This document shows, piece by piece, positions 45,341 through 54,846 of a stretch of 64,000 bases of DNA. The stretch's first letter is position 1; every line of letters begins with the position of its first letter. The notes under the pieces are model-generated. The model saw only the letters and a list, made by a program, of their open reading frames with translations, was not told the origin of the DNA and did no database searches. A program made the position numbers and the translations under genes. Origin of the DNA: Desulfonema magnum (GTDB lineage Bacteria; Desulfobacterota; Desulfobacteria; Desulfobacterales; 4be13); NCBI RefSeq assembly GCF_017377395.1, contig NZ_CP061800.1:682001-746000 (forward strand), read 5' to 3'.

Positions 45341-47419
45341 ATGAAATATTTAAAGACAATCGTTCGGATGATTTTAATGGTATGTATTTTTATATTCGGA
45401 TCCGCATCTGGCGGGTTTTGCCAGGACATATTCTCTGACAAGGAAGCAGAAAGAGCGTTGGATGAGGAACTCAGATGGCTCAGGACGGAAGCCGTGGTGT
45501 TCACGGAAATTGCCACCAAAACCAAAGTGGATGCTGACCTTGCCCCCGGAATGGTGACAGTGCTGGACGGAACCTATTTGGAGAACATGGGGACGCGGAC
45601 TGTCGGAGAAGCACTGACCTTAGTGCCGGGTCTGGACCTGATGACCACAGCAGGCTCTGCTGTCATCAGGGGATTTCCCAAAGTCCTCGGATCCGGCAAA
45701 GTAAAGATCATGCTGAACCACATCCCGGTAAACTCGGCCAGTGAGAATGAAGCTCTTCCCATTTATTTTATTCCCGTGGGACAGATCAGCCGCATCGAAG
45801 TCATCCGGGGACCCGGTTCCGCGTTATATGGAAAATCTGCTTATTCAGGTGTCATTAACGTCATCACACAAAAGAAGGGAAACCGTATCTACGGACAATA
45901 CGGCAGTTTTGATACCTGTTATGGAGGCTTTCTGACCTCATACGCCAATCCTGAAAAAAATTTTCATATCAGCCTGAATCTCGCGGGCTGGAAAAAAGGC
46001 CGGACAGATGTCGAGGTTGGTTCCGATACCTTCGGAAGTCCCGGGGGTCCCATAAATGACGCTCGTAAATCTCCTACGGGGGTATTTACCGCGGAATACA
46101 GAGACTTTTCTTTGCTTGCACAATGGACTTCCACCAGTTGGGGAGACACTTACGGCACAGCGGGTTCATATCCGGAACTGAACGACCGGTTCACAAAAAA
46201 AGAAAGGACATGGCAGGCACAGGCAGTCTGGGATTCCGAGCTTTCGGAATCGCTCAACTTAAAGCTGAATCTCGGCGTAAAGGAATATCTTTTTGAAGGT
46301 GACCGCATGTGGATATTCCCGGCCGGGGTTATGAATTCATCCGGAACCGAGATGCTGGCAAGTCCTTACTATGATGAACGGACTCTGTACGGCAGCCTTA
46401 ATGTTCACTGGAAAGGATGGAAAGGCCATCATCTCCTTGCAGGCGTTGAGTATGAAAGAAACAGCCTGACAGATGCGGGGCAGAAGCTGAATTACGACCC
46501 GGTGACTTTCGAGGCGGTTCCGTATCAGAATTTTACAGGAGAGAAGAACTGGCTTGAGGAAGATAAAAGCCGCGATATCTTCGGCGCGCTGATTCAGGAA
46601 CAGTTCGAAGTAACAGACTGGCTCACCATCAACGGAGCCTTGCGATATGATATCTATTATGATGATGACAGCGACACATATGAGAATTATGATGATACCA
46701 AAGACAGGTTTACGCCCAGACTCGCAACCGTATTCAAAGCATCTGATCATCATATTTTCAAGCTTCAATATGCGGAAGCCTTCCGCTCTCCGGGTTTTTT
46801 TGAAATGTACAGCAAGAATAATCCGGTGGCGAATGGAAATCCGGATGTATCTTTCGAAGTTATCAGAACTTATGAGATGGAATATATCTTCAGAACCGCT
46901 CCCTTTGTCAGCAGATTTACCTTGTTCAAATCAGAGCTGGAAGATCTGATTATCACCCGAAACACGCAGTATACTAACAGCGGAGGTGCGGAAATAAAAG
47001 GAGCGGAAATAGAATTCAAGTGGCACATTCTTCCTTTTCTTACAGCAGACAGCAATCTTTCTTATATGGATACCAAAGATAATGAAACTGGCGATCCCCT
47101 TCCGGTGACTTCGGAGTGGCTTGGCAATATCGGACTTGCCTGCCAGCCTGCAAAGGACTGGTCATTGTTTCTCCGATACCGGCATGTGGGCAAACGGTCC
47201 AGAATTAAGAATGATCCCTTTTTTCGAGCAAGTCTCAAGGGCTATGATACTTTTGATGTTACAACCCGTGTTGAAAATATTTTTACACAAGGGCTTGATC
47301 TTCTCGCAGGTGTGAAAAACCTGTCTGATGACGATACTCGATATCCCTCCAGAGATTATCCCGAAGATATATCACAGACAGGGCGGGAATGGTGGGTTCA
47401 GATATCTTATGAGTTCTGA
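45341..47419 (+). CDS. TonB-dependent outer-membrane receptor
   Basis: 692 residues: signal peptide (IVRMILMVCIFIFGSA), a plug domain (about 60-190; VTVLDGTYLENMG, GEALTLVPGLDL, EVIRGPGSALYGKSAYSGVINVIT in part) and a 22-strand-type barrel ending in the C-terminal signature WWVQISYEF. AAAAGGAGATATC precedes the ATG. The ligand (siderophore, vitamin or other) cannot be inferred, as no transport genes are adjacent. It is the only complete receptor of the three in the window; the fragment at 59726 shares its SYEF-type end. Confidence 0.9.
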   Translation: MKYLKTIVRMILMVCIFIFGSASGGFCQDIFSDKEAERALDEELRWLRTEAVVFTEIATKTKVDADLAPGMVTVLDGTYLENMGTRTVGEALTLVPGLDLMTTAGSAVIRGFPKVLGSGKVKIMLNHIPVNSASENEALPIYFIPVGQISRIEVIRGPGSALYGKSAYSGVINVITQKKGNRIYGQYGSFDTCYGGFLTSYANPEKNFHISLNLAGWKKGRTDVEVGSDTFGSPGGPINDARKSPTGVFTAEYRDFSLLAQWTSTSWGDTYGTAGSYPELNDRFTKKERTWQAQAVWDSELSESLNLKLNLGVKEYLFEGDRMWIFPAGVMNSSGTEMLASPYYDERTLYGSLNVHWKGWKGHHLLAGVEYERNSLTDAGQKLNYDPVTFEAVPYQNFTGEKNWLEEDKSRDIFGALIQEQFEVTDWLTINGALRYDIYYDDDSDTYENYDDTKDRFTPRLATVFKASDHHIFKLQYAEAFRSPGFFEMYSKNNPVANGNPDVSFEVIRTYEMEYIFRTAPFVSRFTLFKSELEDLIITRNTQYTNSGGAEIKGAEIEFKWHILPFLTADSNLSYMDTKDNETGDPLPVTSEWLGNIGLACQPAKDWSLFLRYRHVGKRSRIKNDPFFRASLKGYDTFDVTTRVENIFTQGLDLLAGVKNLSDDDTRYPSRDYPEDISQTGREWWVQISYEF

Positions 47420-47428
47420 GCCGTTCAA

Positions 47429-47526
47429 AATGTAGGGTGGGAGGAGCGAAGCAGAACCCACCATGTGCGGTGGGTTTCGTTTGTGCGGCTTGCTGGGTGG
47501 GTTGCGCTTCGCTCCTCCCACCCTGG
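47429..47526. repeat. GTAGGGTGGG palindromic repeat
   Basis: GTAGGGTGGGAGGAGCGAAG is matched by the inverse CTTCGCTCCTCCCACCC, with GGTGGGTT arms inside. Probably ends the TonB receptor transcript. Confidence 0.7.
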
Positions 47527-47642
47527 GTTTCGGGTATTTTATTTTTGGGAAAATCCCTAAAGAAAAAATTCAGCGGATATTGCTTACTTAATATCTTTAA
47601 AATTCAAACAGATATAATAGACATGAGAAAGGAGGTATGATC

Positions 47643-50048
47643 ATGGTCAGAAAAATCAGGAAGGCAGGCGTCATCGGCTCCGGTGTCATGGGCGGCGGCA
47701 TTGCCGCTCTTCTTGCCAGTGCTGGCATAAAGACGTTGCTTTTGGATATTGTTCCTTTTGATTTGAACGCGGATGAAAAAAATGATCCCACAGTTAGAAA
47801 CAGCATCGCAAAAGCGGGACTGAGTACAATGATAATGTCACAACCGCCTCTTCTCATGGACAAAAGGGACGCGAAGCGGATTACCGTCGGCAACCTGGAA
47901 GACGATATTGACAAACTTGCGGAATGTGACTGGATCATCGAAGTTGTGCTGGAACACCTGAAAATAAAACAGGAACTTTTGCAGAAGCTTGAGAAGGTGA
48001 GAAAAGAAACAGGGATTGTTTCCACAAATACTTCGGGAATTCCTCTCAAAAAAATGTCCGAGGGACTCAGCAAAGCATTCAGACAGCATTTCCTGGGGAC
48101 GCATTTTTTTAATCCTGTAAGATACATGAGACTGCTTGAAATTATTCCGGGGGAAGAAACACGCCCTGAAATTCTCCAATTCATGGCGGATTTCGGAGAG
48201 AGAAGACTCGGAAAAGGAATTGTATGGGCAAAAGATACGCCCAATTTTGTGGGGAACCGTATCGGTGCGCACGGTATTGTGAAAGCCATGCAGACGATGC
48301 TTGAGGACGGGCTCACGATTCCCGAGGCAGATGCCCTTTTCGGTCCTGTCATGGGAAGACCCAGGACAGCCATGTTCAAAACCTGCGATCTTGTGGGACT
48401 TGATATCATGGCGCATGTCTCCAAAAACACCTATGATCTGATTCCTGATGATGAACAAAGAGACAGCTTTGTCATCCCCGAATTTGTGAACAGAATGATT
48501 GAAAAAGGGTTTCTTGGCAAGAAAGCCGAAAGCGGTTTTTATAAAACTGAAAAGCCTGGAAAAAAGGTTATTCGTAAGGTCATCAATCCTGAAACCTTTG
48601 AATATGCGGAATATGCCAAACCTGCTTTTCCATGCCTTGACCGGGCAAAACAAGCAAAACTCCTGCCGGATAAAATGAAAGCCGTGGTGTATGGCGGGGA
48701 CAAAGGGGCAAAGTTCGCGTGGAAAGTCCTTGGCAGCAGCCTGATTTATTCTGCCAACCGGATCCCTGAAATCTCCGATACCATTGTTGACATTGATAAT
48801 GCCATGAAATGGGGATATAATTTTGAGGCGGGGCCTTTTGAGACCTGGGACGCTATTGGCGTTGAGGCGTCTGTTGAAAAAATGGAGAAACACGGATTTG
48901 AGGTGCCCGAGAAAATCAGAAACATGCTTGCGGCTGGTAACACTTGTTTTTACAAGACCGAAAACGGAAAGGTTTTTTTCTATGACTTTGCCTCTGAATC
49001 CTATAAGGAACCTGCCATCAGCGATAATGTGATTTCTCTGAATGTACTCAGGAAAGCGGATAAGGTTGCCAGGAAATGTGACTCTGCTTCTCTCATTGAT
49101 ATTGGTGACGGTGTGTTCTGCTGCGAATTTCATACCCGGATGAATGCCATCAACAAGGAGATTGTGACCTTTATTTCTGAAGTCATTGATTATGTGGATG
49201 CCAATGGCATTGGTCTTGTGATCGGAAATCAGGCCGGAGGAACTCCGGGGGCTTTTTCAGCAGGCGGAGACCTTTTTTATATGGGTGCGCTCGCACAGTT
49301 GGGAAAATTTTCAGAAATAGACGCTTTTCTGAAAATGGCGCAGCAAGGCATTCAGAAAGCAAAATATTCAGATTTTCCCATTGTTGCCGCACCCTATGGC
49401 ATGACCCTCGGGGGCGGATGTGAGGTGTGTATCGGAGCCGCGGATAAGATCGTGGCTCATGCGGAACTTTACATGGGTCTTGTGGAAATCGGTGTGGGAC
49501 TGCTTCCCTCTGGCGGCGGATGTCTTAATTTGTGGAAAAAATTTATTAATGCCGTGCCTGAACCGGTTACGGATTATGATCTTGGCAAATTCTTTATCCC
49601 TGTTTTCATGAACATCGCCACCGCCAAAGTTTCAACTTCTGCCGCACACGCCAGAGCAATGGGGTTTCTCGGCCCCAATGACAGAATTGTGTTTAACCGG
49701 GACCACCTGATTGGCGAGGCAAAGAAAGACGTGTTAAAAATGGCGGATGAAGGATATGCGCCCCCTGTGAAGAAGAAAATAAAGGTATTTGGTGAAAGCG
49801 CCCAGGGAATGGCAAATGCGGAATTGTTCAACATGCTGCAAGGAAAATATGTAACTGAATATGATGTTTTTCTGGCAAAACGCATTGCTTATGTCATCAG
49901 CGGCGGAGACGTGCGGGACAACAGCGAAATTGACGAAGAGGTCATCCTGAAGCTTGAAAGAGAAGCATTCACCGATTTTTGGAAACAGAAAAAAACACAC
50001 GCCAGGGTGGAACATATGCTGAAGACAGGCAAACCGTTGAGGAATTGA
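47643..50048 (+). CDS. 3-hydroxyacyl-CoA dehydrogenase / enoyl-CoA hydratase, FadN-type
   Basis: From ATG 47643 the protein has 801 residues. The N-terminal dehydrogenase has the NAD motif AGVIGSGVMGGGIA and the HFFNP active-site loop (GTHFFNPVRYMRLLEIIPG in part). A C-terminal crotonase domain has FSAGGDLFYMG and GMTLGGGCEVCIGA. This dehydrogenase-first order matches FadN/FadB-like beta-oxidation enzymes, which hydrate enoyl-CoA and oxidise 3-hydroxyacyl-CoA. GGAGG (47631-47635) sits seven bases before this ATG but only one base before the earlier in-frame ATG at 47637. Thiolase follows, so they form a beta-oxidation operon. Confidence 0.92.
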   Translation: MVRKIRKAGVIGSGVMGGGIAALLASAGIKTLLLDIVPFDLNADEKNDPTVRNSIAKAGLSTMIMSQPPLLMDKRDAKRITVGNLEDDIDKLAECDWIIEVVLEHLKIKQELLQKLEKVRKETGIVSTNTSGIPLKKMSEGLSKAFRQHFLGTHFFNPVRYMRLLEIIPGEETRPEILQFMADFGERRLGKGIVWAKDTPNFVGNRIGAHGIVKAMQTMLEDGLTIPEADALFGPVMGRPRTAMFKTCDLVGLDIMAHVSKNTYDLIPDDEQRDSFVIPEFVNRMIEKGFLGKKAESGFYKTEKPGKKVIRKVINPETFEYAEYAKPAFPCLDRAKQAKLLPDKMKAVVYGGDKGAKFAWKVLGSSLIYSANRIPEISDTIVDIDNAMKWGYNFEAGPFETWDAIGVEASVEKMEKHGFEVPEKIRNMLAAGNTCFYKTENGKVFFYDFASESYKEPAISDNVISLNVLRKADKVARKCDSASLIDIGDGVFCCEFHTRMNAINKEIVTFISEVIDYVDANGIGLVIGNQAGGTPGAFSAGGDLFYMGALAQLGKFSEIDAFLKMAQQGIQKAKYSDFPIVAAPYGMTLGGGCEVCIGAADKIVAHAELYMGLVEIGVGLLPSGGGCLNLWKKFINAVPEPVTDYDLGKFFIPVFMNIATAKVSTSAAHARAMGFLGPNDRIVFNRDHLIGEAKKDVLKMADEGYAPPVKKKIKVFGESAQGMANAELFNMLQGKYVTEYDVFLAKRIAYVISGGDVRDNSEIDEEVILKLEREAFTDFWKQKKTHARVEHMLKTGKPLRN

Positions 50049-50091
50049 GAATTGAGAATTGAGAATTATCAATTATCAATTATCAATTTAA
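50041..50091. repeat. Short heptamer repeat between beta-oxidation genes
   Basis: Three GAATTGA units, overlapping the upstream stop codon, are followed by three TTATCAA units. Same 7-bp logic as the block between dsrO and dsrP. Confidence 0.75.
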
Positions 50092-50110
50092 AAAGGGGGG
50101 AAGGTGTATA

Positions 50111-51295
50111 ATGAGAGACGCGTATATTGTAACATCTGTGAGAACGCCTGGCTGTCGGAGAGCAAAGGGAGCTTTTAAAGACACAAGGCCCGAAGATTTG
50201 CTGACGTTTATTCTTAAAGCGGCAATGAATAAAACCCAAAATCTTGAAATGAAGGATGTGGATGATGTGATGATCGGCTGTGCTTTTCCCGAAGCTGAAC
50301 AGGGGCTGAATATCGGCAGAATCGTTACCCAGCTTGCCGGTTTTCCTGTTGAGGTCTCCGGAGCCACGGTCAACCGGTTCTGCTCCTCCGGGCTGGAAGC
50401 TATCGCGCTGACTGCCCTGCGGGTGATGGCAGGCTGGTCAGATGTCGCCATCGGCGGCGGCATAGAGTCCATGAGCTATGTGCCTATGGTGGGAAACATT
50501 ATCAGACCTCATCCCGAACACACAAAGAACCATCCGGATGTTTATTCTTCCATGGGAACCACTGCGGAGAATGTTGCAAATCGCTACGGCATCTCCAGAC
50601 AAGCCCAGGATGAATTTGCTTATCATTCTCAGATGAAGGCTGCCGAGGCCACGGATAAGAAGTTATTCACGGAGATAATCCCCACCCCTGCGACAAAGTT
50701 TGTTCAGCAGGAAAATGGCACTTACAAAAAAGAGACCTTTCTGGTTGATTATGATGACGGGATCCGCCCGGACACTTCAATGGAGGGACTGGCGAAATTG
50801 AAACCGGTCTTTGCAAAAGGAGGAACTGTTACCGCGGGAAATTCTTCACAGACCACAGACGGTGCGGCTGTCAGCGTTATTATGTGTGAAGAAAAGGTCA
50901 GAGAGCTGGGCTTGAAGCCTGTGGCAAAATTTAAATATTACACCACCATAGGCTGCAAATCCGATGAGATGGGCGTGGGTCCGAGATACGCCATTCCCAA
51001 ACTTTTGAAACGTTCCGGAACAGACATCAGCGATATCGGACTGTTTGAGATAAATGAGGCATTTGCTTCTCAGGCATTATACTGCCTCAGAGAGCTGGGG
51101 CTGGACAAACAGATGGACAAAATAAATGTTTATGGCGGTGCCATTGCATTGGGCCACCCCCTGGGATGCACCGGTGCCAAATTATGCGCCCAGCTTGTTA
51201 CGAGGATGAAAGAACGCGGGGTAAAATACGGCGTGGAAGCCATGTGTATCGGCGGCGGAATGGGGGCAGCCGCATTGTTTGAGTTATGTGATTAA
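50111..51295 (+). CDS. Acetyl-CoA acyltransferase (thiolase)
   Basis: 394 residues of the thiolase family. The nucleophilic Cys lies in NRFCSSGLEA, the conserved Asn-Glu in EINEAFA, the His in GGAIALGHPLGCTGA and the second Cys in CIGGGMGAA. It performs the last step of beta-oxidation, releasing acetyl-CoA. AAAGGGGGGAAGG lies upstream. Downstream of the FadN-type gene by 62 bases, it is surely in the same operon; the stop is followed at once by a long heptamer array. Confidence 0.93.
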   Translation: MRDAYIVTSVRTPGCRRAKGAFKDTRPEDLLTFILKAAMNKTQNLEMKDVDDVMIGCAFPEAEQGLNIGRIVTQLAGFPVEVSGATVNRFCSSGLEAIALTALRVMAGWSDVAIGGGIESMSYVPMVGNIIRPHPEHTKNHPDVYSSMGTTAENVANRYGISRQAQDEFAYHSQMKAAEATDKKLFTEIIPTPATKFVQQENGTYKKETFLVDYDDGIRPDTSMEGLAKLKPVFAKGGTVTAGNSSQTTDGAAVSVIMCEEKVRELGLKPVAKFKYYTTIGCKSDEMGVGPRYAIPKLLKRSGTDISDIGLFEINEAFASQALYCLRELGLDKQMDKINVYGGAIALGHPLGCTGAKLCAQLVTRMKERGVKYGVEAMCIGGGMGAAALFELCD

Positions 51296-51578
51296 ATTGA
51301 GAATTGAAAATTGAAAATTGAGAATTGAAAATTGAGAATTGAAAATTGAAAATTGAGAATTGAGAATTGAAAATTGAAAATTGAGAATTGAAAATTGAGA
51401 ATTGAAAATTGAGAATTGAAAATTGAAAATTGAGAATTGAAAATTGAGAATTGAGAATTGAAAATTGAGAATTGAAAATTGAAAATTGAGAATTGAGAAT
51501 TGAGAATTGAAAATTGAAAATTGAGAATTGAAAATTGAGAATTGAAAATTGAAAATTCTCAATTCTCAATTCTCAATT
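51294..51578. repeat. 285-bp heptanucleotide array between thiolase and fcl
   Basis: About forty 7-bp units alternate GAATTGA and AAATTGA, starting in the thiolase stop and ending in CTCAATT inverse units just at the fcl stop codon. It separates two convergent genes. The long reading frames of FQFSIFN type inside it are artefacts of the repeat. Confidence 0.93.
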
Positions 51579-52590
51579 AAAAACTGGCATACCATTCATA
51601 AGCTTTCTGAATACCCTGATCCACTCTGATTTTTGCCTGCCACCCGATGGCCTCTAATTTTGAAACATCCAACAGTTTTTTCGGCGTACCATCTGGCTTG
51701 GATGTGTCAAAAACCATCTCTCCTTTGAACCCGACGATATCTCTGACCTTCTCGGCAAGTTCTCTGATGGTGTGATCTCTTCCGGTGCCAATATTGACAA
51801 GTTCGGTTTCCTCATAATTTTTCATCAGATATACGCACGCATCAGCCAGATCATCCGCATATAAAAATTCTCTTCTCGGCTGACCCGTTCCCCAAAGCGT
51901 CACTTTGGGTATTTCCTGAGACGATGAAAGAGATGTCCTTATGTCATCCGGGATAGGGCCGAACCGGGCCTCGTCCTGATCAATGGCTTCAAAATTCCCC
52001 TGAGATGCCAGCTTCGCAAGGTGAAATTTCCGAATCATCGCCGGAAGCACATGTGAGGAAAACAGATCAAAATTGTCATTGGGTCCGTAAAGGTTTGTGG
52101 GCATGACCGGGACAAAATGCGTTCCGTGCTGTCTGTTATAGGACCGGCACGTCTCAATCCCGGCAATTTTGGCGATAGCATACGCGGAATTGGTAGGCTC
52201 AAGAGGACCGGTGAGAAGATATTCCTCTTTCATGGGCTGGGGGGCCATGCGGGGATAAATGCACGAGGACCCGAGGAAAAGCAGTTTTTTGACCCCATGA
52301 TGATATGCCGCGTCAATGACATTTGTCTGAATGAGAAGGTTTTCACGGATAAAATCCGCAGGATAAGTATTGTTTGCCATTATCCCGCCGACTTTTGCGG
52401 CAGCGAGAAAAATATACTCAGGTTTCTCCGCATCAAAAAATGCGTTCACTGCTGCCTGATCTGTCAAATCAAGTTCAGCGTGTCTGCAGGTGATAATGTT
52501 TGTGTAACTGAGTGCCCGGAGGTGACGGAGAATAGCGGACCCGACAAGACCTCTGTGACCGGCGACGAATATTTTGGATGTTTGTTTCAT
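51577..52590 (-). CDS. fcl: GDP-L-fucose synthase
   Basis: 337 residues of the extended short-chain dehydrogenase family. The NADP motif is GHRGLVGSAI, the catalytic Ser/Tyr/Lys appear in LGSSCIYP and YAIAK, and NLYGPNDNFD is typical of Fcl/WcaG. It makes GDP-L-fucose by epimerising and reducing GDP-4-keto-6-deoxymannose, the product of Gmd, whose gene lies upstream on the same strand. The pair supplies fucose for surface polysaccharide. The intervening 670 bases are MITE DNA. Confidence 0.95.
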   Translation of the reverse strand: MKQTSKIFVAGHRGLVGSAILRHLRALSYTNIITCRHAELDLTDQAAVNAFFDAEKPEYIFLAAAKVGGIMANNTYPADFIRENLLIQTNVIDAAYHHGVKKLLFLGSSCIYPRMAPQPMKEEYLLTGPLEPTNSAYAIAKIAGIETCRSYNRQHGTHFVPVMPTNLYGPNDNFDLFSSHVLPAMIRKFHLAKLASQGNFEAIDQDEARFGPIPDDIRTSLSSSQEIPKVTLWGTGQPRREFLYADDLADACVYLMKNYEETELVNIGTGRDHTIRELAEKVRDIVGFKGEMVFDTSKPDGTPKKLLDVSKLEAIGWQAKIRVDQGIQKAYEWYASF

Positions 52591-52648
52591 GATTTACTCA
52601 CCGATTTTTTCTGATTTCATTATTAATGGACATGCAAAGATTTTTCAT

Positions 52649-52962
52649 AAGTACCTGACCATAAATTTTCGATATTTATCCGGAGAAGAAACCCGGCTTT
52701 TTTTTTCCGGAGTGACCCGCCTTCCGTTACGGAAAAAGCCGGGTTTCTTTGCCGCTCACAGAAAAAAAAGTATAGTACTTAGATTTAGGTATGTCCCGGC
52801 ATGATTTTTGCATGGGAAGGTTGTCTCGGAAAAAAAGCCGTTTCCGGGCCTGAAAATTTCATTCGTCCGTTCGGAATCCCGGAGGCCGCCTCTGTATGCA
52901 ACTTTCGTGCCAGGACATACCTAAATCTAAATACTATATAAAAAACTTTTGCTCAGGTACTT
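52649..52962. mobile_element. MITE of the AAGTACC/AAACCCGGC family interrupted by another MITE
   Basis: Ends AAGTACCTGACCATAAA and GCTCAGGTACTT, with inner GAAACCCGGC/GCCGGGTTTC arms. Its right half is split by the 160-bp element at 52775-52934; without it the MITE would be about 152 bp, the family's usual size. Confidence 0.85.
52775..52934. mobile_element. 160-bp MITE with TA target duplication
   Basis: Inverted ends GTACTTAGATTTAGGTATGT and the inverse of GTATTTAGATTTAGGTATGT, flanked by TA at 52773-52774 and 52935-52936. The TA duplication points to mobilisation by an IS630/Tc1-mariner-type transposase. Its ends do not match the IS630 element at 35.5 kb. Confidence 0.85.
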
Positions 52963-52968
52963 AAGGCT

Positions 52969-53069
52969 CCGGAGTGCCAAACTTACAGTTTGGCAACATT
53001 TTCTTTAGCAATATCTCCGACACCTGTAAACTGGGCGTTTCTGCCAAACTGTAAGTTTGGCACTCCGGA
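52969..53069. repeat. GGAGTGCCAAAC-family palindromic element
   Basis: CCGGAGTGCCAAACTTACAG and CTGTAAGTTTGGCACTCCGG are exact inverses at the two ends. The remaining bases to 53263 hold no gene. Confidence 0.8.
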
Positions 53070-53263
53070 TAATCTTTTTCTTAAAGTCTGTAATTACAAA
53101 AAGTAATATTCGGTAAACCCCGTGATCGCTCCTGACACATTGAAAAATCCCTCAGCAAAGGCGGTTCGGATTTGCCAATCCGAGCCGAGCGGGGGATGAA
53201 CCCGGGGGGGGTTCACCAAATCTTTATATAAAAAATTATATTAACATACAGAATATTATAAAT

Positions 53264-54349
53264 TTATTCAAACTGATTGTATGTCTGAAATCCTTCTTTC
53301 CGGCATAAATCATCTTTCTGAGCTTCCTTCATATCCTCCAGAACCATTGTCTTTATGAGCTGATCAAAAGATACTTTGGGTATCCACCCGAGTTTTTCTC
53401 TTGCCTTTGACGGATCACCGAGGAGAAATTCCACCTCTGTGGGCCGAAAATACCGAGGTTCAACTTGGACAAATGTTCTGCCTGTGGCCGCATCTTTTCC
53501 GACCTCATCCACGCCGGAGCCTTCCCATACAATTTCGACCCCTATCTCAAGAAAAGCTTTTTCGACAAATTCCCGGACAGAATGGGCCTCACCTGTGGCA
53601 ATGGCAAAATCATCAGGTTCATCCTGCTGGAGCATCATCCACATGGCTCGGACATAATCCCCGGCAAAGCCCCAGTCTCTTTTGGAATCCAGATTCCCGA
53701 GATAAATTTTATCCTGAAGACCCAGTTTGATTCTAGCAACCGCTCTCGTGATCTTCCGGGTGACAAATGTCTCACCCCGGATGGGAGATTCATGATTAAA
53801 AAGGATACCGTTACAGGCAAAAATATTGTATGCCTCACGGTAATTCACCGTAATCCAGTAGGCATACACTTTGGCTGCTCCGTAAGGACTCCGGGGGTAA
53901 AAAGGGGTGGTTTCCTTCTGTGGAATCTCTCTGACTTTGCCGTACATCTCGCTGGTTGATGCCTGATAAAAACGGGTCTTTTTCTCCATGCCCAGAATGC
54001 GTATGGCTTCCAGCAGACGCAGTGTGCCGATGGCGTCGGAATTTGCAGTGTATTCAGGCGTTTCAAAAGAAACTTTCACATGACTCTGGGCAGCCAGATT
54101 GTATATCTCATCTGGCTGAACAGACTGAATAATCCGGATGAGGTTTGTCGAATCTGTCAGGTCCCCGTAGTGCATGAAAAACCGGACGTTTTCCTCATGG
54201 ATATCTCTGTAAAGATGATCCACACGCCCCGTATTAAATGATGATGCCCGGCGTTTGATGCCATGCACTTCATAACCTTTTCCAAGAAGAAACTCAGCCA
54301 GATAGGCTCCGTCCTGACCTGTAATACCTGTGATTAATGCTTTTTTCAT
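53264..54349 (-). CDS. gmd: GDP-mannose 4,6-dehydratase
   Basis: 361 residues, full length for the family. Motifs: [12 protein letters not shown] (NADP binding), [21 protein letters not shown] and [10 protein letters not shown] (catalytic Tyr-x3-Lys), and [16 protein letters not shown]. It converts GDP-mannose to GDP-4-keto-6-deoxymannose, the substrate of Fcl encoded downstream. No clear ribosome site stronger than the A/T-rich leader is seen. Confidence 0.95.
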   Translation of the reverse strand: MKKALITGITGQDGAYLAEFLLGKGYEVHGIKRRASSFNTGRVDHLYRDIHEENVRFFMHYGDLTDSTNLIRIIQSVQPDEIYNLAAQSHVKVSFETPEYTANSDAIGTLRLLEAIRILGMEKKTRFYQASTSEMYGKVREIPQKETTPFYPRSPYGAAKVYAYWITVNYREAYNIFACNGILFNHESPIRGETFVTRKITRAVARIKLGLQDKIYLGNLDSKRDWGFAGDYVRAMWMMLQQDEPDDFAIATGEAHSVREFVEKAFLEIGVEIVWEGSGVDEVGKDAATGRTFVQVEPRYFRPTEVEFLLGDPSKAREKLGWIPKVSFDQLIKTMVLEDMKEAQKDDLCRKEGFQTYNQFE

Positions 54350-54587
54350 GGTTATATTATCCTCAGTTTAACTTCGTTAAGTGTCAGAATCATCAGTTCT
54401 CCCCAGACGCTGAATAAACGCCGCGTCTCCCTGACGGGATTTTTCCCAGGATGATGCTTTCTCCCTCGCAGAAAAAACTCAGATTTATCCGCCCTTTGCA
54501 GGAAAAAATATATAAAAATTCTGATTGTAACAGATTTAGGGGAGGGCTGACCAAGCCTTGTAAGGGCGGCATATTTGTAGCAGCTTA

Positions 54588-54785
54588 ACATCGTACCATT
54601 CTTTAGCCACTGAGATTCCGAGATTTTCTAACTCCCCTCACCAGCAAACTTTCCCCGTGGGGTGTATCGCTGATTATGTTTTATATCCGATCAGAAGCAT
54701 TTCCGTCAATGTTTCATTTTATCACAAAAAAAATCTGACTTCCGAGATGCTTTTTGTCAAACCAAACACAAAAAAACAGTCAGTT
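54588..54785 (+). repeat. Direct repeat bounding the replicon region, left copy
   Basis: CTTAACATCGTACCAT, CTCACCAGCAAACTTTCCC, ATATCCGATCAGAAGCATTTC and TTTCATTTTATCACAAAAAA recur in the same order and orientation at 62223-62400. A part also recurs near 59.11-59.16 kb. The copies have diverged. Just upstream (54570-54600) is an arm of the GGCATATTTGTAGC repeat. Confidence 0.7.
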
Positions 54786-54846
54786 TTATTAAAAATTTGC
54801 ATGTAAAATTTTCTGGAATTCGAGGGATAAGGACAATAAAACCTGG

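Noticed and set aside
47838-49133. A 431-residue minus-strand reading frame
   Set aside because: It lies opposite the FadN-type gene, whose full-length protein homology is unmistakable.
51198-51569. A 123-residue minus-strand reading frame rich in FQFSIFN repeats
   Set aside because: It is a by-product of the heptamer array; all frames of a stop-free 7-bp repeat stay open.
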